Shown here: positions 15,101 through 23,032 of the stretch, one piece after another
Position numbering within the stretch: the first letter of the stretch is position 1
Layout: each line of letters opens with the position of its first letter
Origin: a virus
Strand: one strand, 5' to 3'
DNA: 23,032 nucleotides
IMG/VR virus record: IMGVR_UViG_3300009496_000086
Location: 1 to 23,032 of that record
Notes under the pieces: generated by a model
Databases searched by the model: none
Told to the model about the DNA's origin: nothing
The model's input: the letters and a program-made list of their open reading frames with translations, nothing else
Position numbers and translations under genes: made by a program

Positions 15101-18100
15101 TTTTATTTTTGTTTTTGATGTCGTACCTATTTGTAATCCTTTTTCGGTTTGAGCGCTTTGTAGTTCTGACGATGAATACGTACTAAATACGTCTTTTTTG
15201 GTGAAGAAATAATAAACGTCATTCATCACTTTAGGGAAGAATCCGTTTTGGACTCTTGTCGACTCAAGGTTTATCGTGACGTTCAAATCTCCCCCTAAAA
15301 ATGCGGGGTCACCCTGATTCAGTTGTATTATATCGGTAAATTGCTCATATTGTTTTATTGTGGTATTATCACCATTATAATCATTAAAACTATATGACTT
15401 AGACGTGTTGTTTGAAATGGGGTCATATGCGTTTACATAATCGAAATCTTTCCATACATCATCTAAAATATCTATATTATCATTTTGATATTTTTTATAT
15501 CTATGCCATATCGAACCATACTTTAATATGAAAGGGTATGGTAGTTTATGAATAGCCGAATACTTGTTTAATGTTGCAAAAATATAATTTAACTCTGTGG
15601 TTATTGTATTTGAGTTTGTTTTAAACTTTTCTTTTAGTGTGGATAAAGGTAAAGAATTTAAGTACAAATAACCTAAAGCGGTATATGGATTTTCAATTTC
15701 ATTTTTTTCGTTTTCAACTCCTTTCATAATTGAGTTGATGAAATATGGTGTATTAAGTAGTGAAGTAGTTTGGTTTCTACTAATGTAATTCTCAGTTGTG
15801 TCATATTTTGTCCCATAATCAATAAAGGACTCTGTTAATACTAAATCTTTTTGCATCCTAAGATTGTAGTAATTTATGACTTGAGCGTTTGTTAGGTAGT
15901 TTGTGTTTCCGTTAGAATTAATTGATGAGTCAAGGTCACTAGTCTCTTGTGTTGGTGAATTACTATAGTTTAATATCCATTCAAAATACGTGAATGGTTT
16001 TTTGTCATATGTTTTACCTATACTTGACTGACCTGATGATTGTGAACCTAAATCCGCTAAAACATCAAAACCGTACTTAAAAGACGCTATACTCTTTTTG
16101 GTTGAGTTTATTGAAAACATTTTAGACGTGTCGTTACTTAATTCAACTGAACTTATTTGTGACCCCTCTGATAAATTATTCTGTATCCATAATAAATTAT
16201 TAAATGGGTAACCATCACTAAATGACATTTCGTCTGAGTAGCTAGCTTTAAGGTATTTTTCTAATTTATCTATATTTTCAACATTTGACTCAACTGTGGT
16301 ACTATCTCCTTCTAAGTAACTTAAATCATATATTCCATAATCATTTTCTAAATATGATTTTATATATGGCGTCGTAAACTCTCCCCTTGAGTGTAAATTC
16401 CAATTTGTACCTTGTCCGTTGTTGGAAATAGACTTCATATATCTCAACATATTTTCGTAACTAAATGCGAAGTTTTTTAATAGCTCGATTAACTCCGTTG
16501 AGTTAACAACTGATTCTTTAAGGTTATTATACTCAAAGTCACTAACAACACTGTAAACCTCATCCCTATAACCACTTGATTTATAAAGGTTAGTATAATT
16601 ACTACTTAATAAAGTTCTTTCAAATATTTCATATATAAATGGAACTATGTTTAAGTCTGTATACGGTTGATTTTGGTTTGGGAACTCTATCGCATTTATA
16701 CCCATAAATGGATTATCCTTTAACGTATTAGTTAAATCGAAGTCTATATTTCCTGACTCTTTCTGAGTAGCCCCTTTCATAAATTCTTCAACAAACCTAA
16801 CCTCAGGCCATACCGTAGAAGAGAACGCTCTTAATTGTGACGCGACAGTATAGTCACCAGGGTATGTGTCTTTTAGTTCTTCATTTCCGTCTTCATCTAC
16901 TGAGTTAACAAAATACTGAGGCCAAGGATATACAATGGCGGTTTCTTGTTGTGGGTTATTAGTTGTCGGGGCATTACCACTATTTGTTTCAACTCCTTGT
17001 GATTTTTCAGGAGATAAAACGGCATTTCTTCTTATCGGGTTTTTTCTTTGTTCCCAAGATTCGTCATGTACTTGGTCCATTAATCTTAGGAACGCGTCTG
17101 CACTTGCCGATATAACAGCGATTATGTTTTTTATTGTAGGGTAAAATCCAAGACCCACGTTAGGACTTTTTATTTTTTCCGCCAACGCCTCAGACATCTT
17201 TTCTTCTACCATACTCCTCTTAGTCTCAAAGTCATCATTTAACCTCTGTAACTTACCCAAAAAACTAGTTATATTGTATTTTGTTTTACCGTATACATCC
17301 CCAAAGATGAAGAAGGTCCTCCTAAGCTGACTGTCCTCCATTTCTAACGTCTCAGCGTTAACTTGGTATCCATTAATTGTCAGTTCTGTCTCTATCTCAA
17401 CCTTTAGTGCCTCGACTTCCTGTTCTGTACCCGCTCTACCATTTCTTACTTCAAACGTAGATTCATAATCGATATCATCGGGATTGGTTATTTGTGTTAA
17501 AAAATTATTGATTGATATTGTTGAGGTGAGCGTAGTTTCTAATTTTTTTCCGTGTATTTTTGCTTGTCCGTCACTACCAAACGTGGTATTATCATTTAGT
17601 TTTGTGTTATATTCCTTGATAATGGTGTCAAGTGAAGATATAGAGTCACTTATGTTTTGTAGCGCAGTCTCTTCCTGATTTGTTAATTCTTTTTTTAACG
17701 GATATACTACCGCTGAGTTTGGGATGTTTAATATGAATGGTAGGTTTTTATCGATATTTTTTGTTTCCCAATTATCCGTTATTTGCCCGTATATCTTACT
17801 TTCATATTCTTTTAATGTTTTTCGATACAAATCAATATCGTTTAAGATTGCAAAATCTTCTTGTCCATACGCCTCCATTACATACCGTTCAAAGTTTTCC
17901 AACTTCATTAACATTTGACTTAACGTTAGTTCAGGGAAATTTTCATCTATCAAACCTTTGGCCTTATATGAACTATAAACATTCTTTATCATATCATAAC
18001 CTCTGGTAGATTTAATCCTCCTGACTTCTTGTAAACCCGATTCATTACTGGTTGTGGTCTTTTCGGGACCTAACGTTGCGGTTCGTTCGTACATATGAGG

Positions 18101-18811
18101 TAATGCGAATAGAGAGTCTACTGATATATCTGAAAGAAGTGCGTAAGTACGAGAAATAAAGTTAGTAGTAATTTTATAATTACCTGAAGATGGGTCGAAT
18201 CTTGCGTTAAAATCTTTTAACATTAATTCATACCTTAACGCCTTACCATAATATCCCTTAACAGTTAAGGTGAATAATGGGTATGGTAAATGAAAAAACG
18301 CACTGTATGGAGAATTTTCACCCTGCTCAAATAAAACCCTTCCCTGTACGTCTTCCATTTCAATAGTTACCAACGCAGCGTATGAAGTATTTATCTTAAT
18401 CGATATATTGGTTATTCCTAAAAGTTGTGAGTCAACATCCCCATTACGTGTTCTACCGAGTGTTAAATTGTCAGTCCATGAGGTATCTAAGTAAGAATCT
18501 TGTGTTTGACCTTCTCCCGTGTCCTGAGATTGTGGTTTCATAAAATTAATTACCGTTTCTTTGTTGTCATCAATGGCTCCTACTCGAATATTTTCTACCG
18601 CAGTTTCAAAATTATCACCAACAACTAATTTACTTCTCGGTATTATTTTAGCCTCTAAGCTGGCATACATAACGAGTTCCTCGTGATTGACTAACCTTTC
18701 AGAGACTTTACCCCCACTATCAACAACTTTATTGGGGTCTACCACAATAATGTTGTCATAATCGGTTTCTACATATACATTTTGATTGTTAAAGAATTCA
18801 TTACCTGCCAT
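12155..18811 (-). CDS. Giant tail/baseplate protein, probable hub component (2,218 residues)
   Basis: One unbroken frame of 2,218 codons, the largest gene here. Residues about 130-230 form a beta-rich domain with ITNISIKINTSYAALVTIEM, a PYPLFTLTVKGYYGK segment (177-190) and the strand pair LMLKDFNARFDPSSGNYKI, followed by FISRTYALLSDI; this style is seen in tail-hub or wedge proteins of large myoviruses. Near the C-terminus (about 1,915-1,975) the pattern TCQVQSMGNAMIQPTMYFNL, then PLFYGPYLIMNVTHNI and GFTTNFDGVRI resembles the last domain of gp27/GpD-type tail hubs (x-G-N-x-x-I-x-P then F-x-G-x-Y-x-I-x-x-V-x-H). About 1,700 residues of insert, rich in Asn, Ser and Tyr, separate them. The motif VL-x-D-x-GSQ-x-SGQ occurs twice, at 917 and 1,886. 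It overlaps the gp53-like gene by 11 bases, suggesting coupled translation. Hub identity is inference from motif pattern. Confidence 0.8.
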   Translation of the reverse strand: MAGNEFFNNQNVYVETDYDNIIVVDPNKVVDSGGKVSERLVNHEELVMYASLEAKIIPRSKLVVGDNFETAVENIRVGAIDDNKETVINFMKPQSQDTGEGQTQDSYLDTSWTDNLTLGRTRNGDVDSQLLGITNISIKINTSYAALVTIEMEDVQGRVLFEQGENSPYSAFFHLPYPLFTLTVKGYYGKALRYELMLKDFNARFDPSSGNYKITTNFISRTYALLSDISVDSLFALPHMYERTATLGPEKTTTSNESGLQEVRRIKSTRGYDMIKNVYSSYKAKGLIDENFPELTLSQMLMKLENFERYVMEAYGQEDFAILNDIDLYRKTLKEYESKIYGQITDNWETKNIDKNLPFILNIPNSAVVYPLKKELTNQEETALQNISDSISSLDTIIKEYNTKLNDNTTFGSDGQAKIHGKKLETTLTSTISINNFLTQITNPDDIDYESTFEVRNGRAGTEQEVEALKVEIETELTINGYQVNAETLEMEDSQLRRTFFIFGDVYGKTKYNITSFLGKLQRLNDDFETKRSMVEEKMSEALAEKIKSPNVGLGFYPTIKNIIAVISASADAFLRLMDQVHDESWEQRKNPIRRNAVLSPEKSQGVETNSGNAPTTNNPQQETAIVYPWPQYFVNSVDEDGNEELKDTYPGDYTVASQLRAFSSTVWPEVRFVEEFMKGATQKESGNIDFDLTNTLKDNPFMGINAIEFPNQNQPYTDLNIVPFIYEIFERTLLSSNYTNLYKSSGYRDEVYSVVSDFEYNNLKESVVNSTELIELLKNFAFSYENMLRYMKSISNNGQGTNWNLHSRGEFTTPYIKSYLENDYGIYDLSYLEGDSTTVESNVENIDKLEKYLKASYSDEMSFSDGYPFNNLLWIQNNLSEGSQISSVELSNDTSKMFSINSTKKSIASFKYGFDVLADLGSQSSGQSSIGKTYDKKPFTYFEWILNYSNSPTQETSDLDSSINSNGNTNYLTNAQVINYYNLRMQKDLVLTESFIDYGTKYDTTENYISRNQTTSLLNTPYFINSIMKGVENEKNEIENPYTALGYLYLNSLPLSTLKEKFKTNSNTITTELNYIFATLNKYSAIHKLPYPFILKYGSIWHRYKKYQNDNIDILDDVWKDFDYVNAYDPISNNTSKSYSFNDYNGDNTTIKQYEQFTDIIQLNQGDPAFLGGDLNVTINLESTRVQNGFFPKVMNDVYYFFTKKDVFSTYSSSELQSAQTEKGLQIGTTSKTKIKLSKDPETDYQMNTWSQYFNVLGNYDFRENKENKVLIIPSFGEAKFNQTRFECFDAVGNHKQNVTTNPSIYNGGVRSLWSSSNYGYYSNEMIDKPKPNQYIKHINPENKNTQAFNLGNDTSLTYSSIDDIFGVFTKDMLDLFEQHFLNFCQPPNKTQFLVNRGNTTFEEFINSEEVRGQYENGEVPSTELSRWKSVYENQESLYNGPNLYKYDLNIHEVLKSLLMVNAPSEQLNFDNVLKSLTNSQSTQFINYNLDVLTNKDIILKIGNPSKYNNKVYGSLTTLSSQKIEDPYNFGNYVQNSLPTEGGGVSLGSSKASYPSAWKAMYEYVGDFSEGGFKYGDNGSYLTDFFVDMEFEFTESNVQLLSPIIKIYASKKSKDQTMNKDNFINEINEYLGEQENFQKDILNQIFIKLNRDLPSVSITEESLGLSKIDGNIPKLELWKTFQALNDKWVAGQDFKNRTIFEDFLFLDRANRPVGDKVVVNISELEGFITGRSDKMSVYGLLGLIYQKNNFTFIPTPAYTNFYGRNDRTKKNEPLPQDIPNDLFGTFMEVDTRDSRPRMIGIYVGEPSSNLGTGQNNTFRKGDDAFDITNPSDCPLRENQTNKTNYSDSNRCVGFQVDFGKRNQGVFNSVSIDMNQHKNIGPTFQVLEDIGSQASGQQVAQQSQSLYNFYKTRSYTCQVQSMGNAMIQPTMYFNLTNVPLFYGPYLIMNVTHNITNRGFTTNFDGVRIPKFALSPPDKLVASVNRQLLKQWEEKVRQIETNAKTGGTENDLALTKMKNISQGPEEKGQEITKYPQKPFTEMVKTPIQAQEVIDYVNSKDFTSDKIKTLIYGISTQNQSIRENCYNNNIMDVRTDILVTNRDQFFDSQVCVQYGGILTTIASFDNIEKSLDFMRATLNPIGPMADAIYDVLQQGAVIDELPKTLTTVYMSNIYSNPTINGSASDIIKEVNYQKQTNEKFKTNYEQWLDIFKSVIQRGES

Positions 18812-19118
18812 AATAGAAGAAGTGTGTATCTAATGCCTTTTTATAATCTTGTAAAGAATTCACTAAAGGAAAGGGTATTACTAAAACTGCACCGTCATCG
18901 ATGTTATTTTCTAATCCCCCGAACTTAGGGTTTGCCGCTAAAATTAACCAACCAAAGTATGGTGTTTCATAAAATTGTTGACTTACTTTATCCAATCTAC
19001 TTCTACTAACTCTATAAATAAATTTCTTGTCTGTTGGTTTTGATGGGATGTTTACAAACGGCACTACAGTTTGTTCTCCATTCAAAAGAAAGTCTTGGTA
19101 TCTATTATAGTATCTCAT
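18801..19118 (-). CDS. Probable baseplate wedge protein, gp53/LysM-like
   Basis: The 105-residue product begins MRYYNRYQDFLLNGEQTVVP. From residue 33 it reads FIYRVSRSRLDKVSQQFYET, PYFGWLILAANPKF and DDGAVLVIPFPL. A strand, a helix with S-R-L-D-K-V-S-Q-Q-F-Y, W-x-L-I-L-A-A-N, then G-x-x-L-x-I-P is the layout of a LysM-type fold, which is used both in T4 gp53-type wedge subunits and in small tail-tube adaptors of other contractile systems. The context between two very large tail proteins supports a structural adaptor rather than a lysin. Its ATG shares one base with the stop of the preceding gene (TAATG), and its end overlaps the giant gene by 11 bases, so the three are probably translated together. 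The gp53 name is tentative, but the structural role is likely. Confidence 0.72.
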   Translation of the reverse strand: MRYYNRYQDFLLNGEQTVVPFVNIPSKPTDKKFIYRVSRSRLDKVSQQFYETPYFGWLILAANPKFGGLENNIDDGAVLVIPFPLVNSLQDYKKALDTHFFYYGR

Positions 19119-22100
19119 TAGTTAAATGTATATTTTTCATTAAAGATGTTTTTGGGTCCATCGTTTAATCCTGATTTAAATGTTGCGTTAAAGTATTTTA
19201 CCTTACTGTCGTCAGCAGATTCTTGTGGTTTTTGTATGTATGTGAAGTTTCTTGTTTTTTCTAAATTAAATGGTTGGTATAAATTAAATTTTAAACATAT
19301 TGGTTTATTTTTAAACCTTTCGACACTTCTGTTTGAATCTCCTTGTAGTTTTTTATATATACTCTGTAACCCCCAGTTATTGTTTGGTAGTGAGCCTGCT
19401 GAAAAATTATTTGTCTGTGTTCCTATACCGTTAATTACTGTGTCGACCCAAAATACCCATTCTGCTTTTTCTATTAGTTTTTCACCTAAAATTTGTCTTT
19501 TTAATTCCTCAGGGTTGTTGATTACAAAACCAAAATTAATCGTACAAAATCTTGTTTGTGGTTCTGTGTTATAAGGTGGGAATAAAAAATCTATGTATAA
19601 ATTATCTTTTTCAGGTAAAAGACCATAACTTATATTATTGTCTTCGTCTTCAAAATCAAAATCATCATCACTATTATCTACTCCCTGAAATAATTCTTCA
19701 TAAAAATTTTTCATATCTTCTCCCACTGTTTGGATGTCGTCAACTAACTCCCCGTATGTGTCTATCATATCTGACGAAGGGTCAACTTCAGTAGTTGCTG
19801 ATAATGAAAGTATAAATGCCCTACCTTTTTTGTTTTTATAACCGTCAGTACTTGTTGTAATTAAATTTAGTTTATCATTAATTCTAGTAAAATCTGTTTG
19901 TACTCCTACTGCACTATTCCCGTGACCTTCCATAATCTGAGCATATTCATTTGTTCTTTTTTCAATGAGTGTTTTTAAATTCTTTTTAAATTTTTTTATA
20001 TCACTATTTTTTAAATTTTGTTCATAGATTGTTGTGGTAGGTGTTTTTAAAAATGGATTTTCATCATTATCAACATCTTCTAATAGTTTGTTTTTTAAAT
20101 CAATAACCCTATTTTGTATCTCTATCGGTTTACCAAATAAATTTGTTTCATATTCATTATTACCATCTAAATACCCTGTTACATAGCCTTCTGTGTAGTT
20201 TCTTTTTTGTGTTAGATAATAAAGACCTATTCTTGAATGGAATGTATTTACGGTTTCAACAGTGGTAATAATATTTTGTGTATATGCTTGTGTTTTTTTG
20301 ACGTAGTCGACAACAGGTGCTTTATAGTTTATTTCACCTATTAAATCGAGTGTTGTTCCTGTTAGTTCAGGGCTTGTTTGAGTACTTGTTATTTCACCTA
20401 TTGTATCTCCCGCCTCTTCACTTCTTTCAACTTGACCGTTTTCAGTTAATGAAAAATCATTCGCATCTTCTATAGCGTCTAAAGCCTCTCTATTTAATTC
20501 TGACCTATCTTCGGTAACTATTGAACGGTCGTCATAAACCTCCGTGTTACCATAATAGTTAAAAGACAATGCGTTTTGTAATCTAGATACCGGCTCTTTT
20601 ATTCCTTGTCCACCTATAAAGTAAAAACTCATATTAATATCTGCTATCATAGGTTGTACACCAATTCCTTCAGGATTCAAATCAAATGTTAATGGTTCGT
20701 AATTAATACTCATCTGTTGAATTGCAATTTTTGAATGATAAAAATCACCTATTCTTAATACACATATCGGAGGCGCACCAAACGCAGTGTTTTTAACATC
20801 CCCCTCTCTTGGTTTACCGTCCTCACCTATTACGGGGATTGTATCACCAGGTCTCAAACATTGTTGTAAGAAAGTAAGTCTACTGTTTAATCCTTCAGGT
20901 GTCATAGAGTGAAATACCGGTTGAAAATATTTAATCTTCTCTTTGATACCTTCGTACACTCTTGGTGTTTCCTCCCTCATCATATTAAAGTAGTCACACT
21001 CAGTTAATAATTTTTTAACTATTATCTTAGCAACTTCGTTTCTCGGCTGGGTTAGTTTTGATTCTTTTTGTCTTATTACCTCCGTTTTTCCTGTTATGGT
21101 TTCTGTTATTATAGTTTCCTCCGGCGGTACTTCGGTTACCCTTTGTTCAGGTGGTGAAGGAATTTCTTCAATTGTTTTTATCACCACAGCCCTACATGCC
21201 ATTGCGTTAACCGAATATGTCGTAGAGTTACCTGATAACTCTTCTGTACAATTAAAAGACCCGTATTCACCTCCGCCTGGTGTGGCGGTTGACTGTTCTC
21301 CTTGTGGGTCTTCGGTAATTGAAAATCTGTCTTCATATTTACTTAAGTCAAAAAACGAAAATAAATATTTTTTAACGGCGTCTATTCTTCTTTTAGACAA
21401 AGAATCGTTATACGCAACACTATTTGGTGCAGATGCAGAACCTACTAATTTCATATTTATAGTGGCTCCTTTATCTAACGCCGCTTTAATCTTTACCACT
21501 AACTCCTGTGTTTTCTTTTCTGTTATATTAGTACCTTCTCCGTTTATTAAAAAGCTTTCAAAAAATTGTAGTACCTGAATTTTTTTATCAGAGTCCGCAG
21601 TATTATAGTAAGTTTCTTTTTTGGCTATGTATGTGGATAGTGTGTTCGCATATTCTTCAGTTGTAGTTGTGGACGATGCAGTTCGTGGTCCGGGTACATC
21701 ATTGTCAAAATAAAATTCATACTCATAGTCTTGTGTTTGTACTTCAGGAGTATATTCTTCAATGACAGGGTCTTTTTCGGTTAAGTCAATTCTTTCAATA
21801 TCTTTTGAAAAATTTTCATATGTTTTTATGTCTGTAGTTTCTGTAACTATCTCGTATATATCTTTTAAGGTAAATTGAGGGAACCTTTGGGCTAATTCAT
21901 ATATGTCGTATTTTCTACATCCCGCAAAAAATGAATCAACAATGTCATTAACTCTTTGTGAGTTTTGACCCGCCAACTCTTTATCAACAATTGCGTTTAA
22001 TATTGAGGGGTGGTCAACCACTATTTTCCAAGATAAACTACCTTGTCTGGTCGTATTGTTATACGTATAAACCGGTTCAGGTCTTCCTAAAAACTCGTTA

Positions 22101-23032
22101 GATGTCCAATTGGTAGAGTTGGTTTCAGATACTTTCATATCGTATGGTGGAAACCACATAATTCTACCTCCGCTAGGTCCTCTTTCACAAACGGGTAAAT
22201 CAGAATAAGTGAATCCAGGTTTACTTGATGTTCTCCAAGCCAAGTTTTCAATTGAAAACATATACTTTTTTACTTTATCGGCTTGTATATTACTTGAATC
22301 GTCATCCCTAAAAGGTGCGATATTAAGATTATAGGTATTATCTAAGACAGAAAATTGGAATCTTCTGTTTTGATTAGTCATTCCGTCTTCCTTTTGTAGT
22401 TCACTATTTGAGAAATAAGGTATGTCTTTAGTAAATACTCTACAGTATTCCATTCCTTTAATTTCACCAGTGCTTTGGTCTTCGTATTTATAAACTCTTG
22501 AGCCTTTTGTAATCTCGCGAGTACCGTCACTAAAAACTTTTGACACTTGATTTATTGCATTACCAACGTGTTGTAACCTTGCATCTCCTTGTAACCCTTC
22601 TGCGGAGTCAATTAATTTTTGTGTGTCATCTAATATAGAACCTTTCTTAAAATCGTATTGTGTTGATACACCCGCATCAAATGATGACTGTATATTCGAT
22701 TCAAAGTTACTATCAACAGAACCAAGACCACCACCTTGCGATACAAATCGTCCCGCAGATTTTACACCGTCTAAACTAGTCCATGTAAATCCTCCTTGTA
22801 ATCTAGGTGCGTCGTAACTACTGTTTGTGGCAGTTCCTACCCTTAAGAATTTAGTTCCGTTAAGTCCAAATTTAAATGAAAAGTTACCCTCGTATAGTTT
22901 ACCTAACTCAGAGTATCCTCTAACAGGTGTTCTTACTCTATTACCAAATTGGTCTACCGGTAGTTCGTTTGATGGTGCAACAATGTCTTTAGGGTCTTGT
23001 GTTTTACTCCCCACGTAATAGTTACCTGAAGG
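19118..23032 (-). CDS. Large baseplate/tail protein with embedded OmpA-like domain, 5' end outside window
   Basis: The frame stays open to the right window edge. A GTG at 23012-23014 would give 1,298 residues, but in-frame codons (reading PSGNYY) continue upstream, so the true start probably lies outside. Numbered from that GTG, residues about 475-560 form an OmpA-like domain: IQVLQFFESFLING, INMKLVGSASAPNS (Gly525), then YNDSLSKRRIDAVKKYLFSF. A proline/glutamate linker (IPSPPEQRVTEVPPEE) follows. A conserved-looking core then reads FHSMTPEGLNSRLTFLQQCL, APPICVLRIGDFYHSKIAIQ, LNPEGIGVQPMIADINMSFY and FIGGQGIKEP. This looks like a tail-tube or baseplate-completion type beta domain, though I cannot assign a T4 number. 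It precedes the gp53-like gene in a TAATG overlap. No signal peptide is seen in the visible part, so the OmpA-like module belongs to a cytoplasmically assembled virion protein. Confidence 0.82.
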   Translation of the reverse strand, partial: PSGNYYVGSKTQDPKDIVAPSNELPVDQFGNRVRTPVRGYSELGKLYEGNFSFKFGLNGTKFLRVGTATNSSYDAPRLQGGFTWTSLDGVKSAGRFVSQGGGLGSVDSNFESNIQSSFDAGVSTQYDFKKGSILDDTQKLIDSAEGLQGDARLQHVGNAINQVSKVFSDGTREITKGSRVYKYEDQSTGEIKGMEYCRVFTKDIPYFSNSELQKEDGMTNQNRRFQFSVLDNTYNLNIAPFRDDDSSNIQADKVKKYMFSIENLAWRTSSKPGFTYSDLPVCERGPSGGRIMWFPPYDMKVSETNSTNWTSNEFLGRPEPVYTYNNTTRQGSLSWKIVVDHPSILNAIVDKELAGQNSQRVNDIVDSFFAGCRKYDIYELAQRFPQFTLKDIYEIVTETTDIKTYENFSKDIERIDLTEKDPVIEEYTPEVQTQDYEYEFYFDNDVPGPRTASSTTTTEEYANTLSTYIAKKETYYNTADSDKKIQVLQFFESFLINGEGTNITEKKTQELVVKIKAALDKGATINMKLVGSASAPNSVAYNDSLSKRRIDAVKKYLFSFFDLSKYEDRFSITEDPQGEQSTATPGGGEYGSFNCTEELSGNSTTYSVNAMACRAVVIKTIEEIPSPPEQRVTEVPPEETIITETITGKTEVIRQKESKLTQPRNEVAKIIVKKLLTECDYFNMMREETPRVYEGIKEKIKYFQPVFHSMTPEGLNSRLTFLQQCLRPGDTIPVIGEDGKPREGDVKNTAFGAPPICVLRIGDFYHSKIAIQQMSINYEPLTFDLNPEGIGVQPMIADINMSFYFIGGQGIKEPVSRLQNALSFNYYGNTEVYDDRSIVTEDRSELNREALDAIEDANDFSLTENGQVERSEEAGDTIGEITSTQTSPELTGTTLDLIGEINYKAPVVDYVKKTQAYTQNIITTVETVNTFHSRIGLYYLTQKRNYTEGYVTGYLDGNNEYETNLFGKPIEIQNRVIDLKNKLLEDVDNDENPFLKTPTTTIYEQNLKNSDIKKFKKNLKTLIEKRTNEYAQIMEGHGNSAVGVQTDFTRINDKLNLITTSTDGYKNKKGRAFILSLSATTEVDPSSDMIDTYGELVDDIQTVGEDMKNFYEELFQGVDNSDDDFDFEDEDNNISYGLLPEKDNLYIDFLFPPYNTEPQTRFCTINFGFVINNPEELKRQILGEKLIEKAEWVFWVDTVINGIGTQTNNFSAGSLPNNNWGLQSIYKKLQGDSNRSVERFKNKPICLKFNLYQPFNLEKTRNFTYIQKPQESADDSKVKYFNATFKSGLNDGPKNIFNEKYTFN

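Noticed and set aside
21096-21578. Plus-strand open frame of 160 codons
   Set aside because: It lies wholly inside the large minus-strand tail gene, has no leader or recognisable domain, and is antisense shadow. The same holds for all other plus-strand frames in the window.
23012-23014. GTG as the real start of the OmpA-domain tail protein
   Set aside because: The frame remains open through PSGNYY to the window edge, and no leader or stop separates it, so the gene more likely begins outside.

Overview
The window is a stretch of a T4-like contractile-tailed phage (myovirus) genome, very probably infecting a member of the Bacteroidota, most likely a flavobacterium. The phage assignment rests on gene content: baseplate wedge proteins of the gp6/J and gp25 families, DnaB-type helicase gp41, RNase H, UvsX, a gp32-type single-strand binding protein and a class I ribonucleotide reductase. 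The host assignment rests on four things: low GC, A-rich translation starts almost without Shine-Dalgarno sequences, one promoter that fits the Bacteroidota TTTG-N19-TAnnTTTG pattern, and a ribonucleotide reductase whose ATP-cone sits on the beta subunit, as described in flavobacteria. All 15 genes lie on the minus strand, so transcription runs from high to low coordinates. Genes are tightly packed, no gene-free stretch exceeds about 140 bases, and I see no tRNA, CRISPR or insertion sequence.

Right part (about 10,957-23,032): a virion-structure block. In transcription order it holds a >1,300-residue tail/baseplate protein with an embedded OmpA-like domain (open at the window edge), a small gp53/LysM-like protein, a 2,218-residue protein with tail-hub-like ends, a 74-residue protein, an acidic coiled-coil protein and a small lipoprotein. 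The first three overlap and look translationally coupled. A compact hairpin terminator ends the block.

Middle part (about 2,956-10,956): a replication and nucleotide cassette. It starts with a recognisable promoter and runs gp32, uvsX, rnh, a 151-residue unknown, gp41, nrdB, nrdA, ending at a second terminator of the same design. Its products would coat single-stranded DNA, drive recombination-dependent replication, remove primers, unwind the fork and supply dNTPs.

Left part (1-2,925): structure genes resume with the gp25-like and gp6-like wedge proteins and a further structural protein cut by the window edge. The replication cassette is thus an insulated module between two groups of baseplate genes.

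The points most worth following are the OmpA-like domain inside a baseplate protein, the bacterial-SSB-like C-terminal tip (DEDLPF) on the zinc-less gp32, the host-type ribonucleotide reductase, and the giant hub-like protein with a repeated motif.
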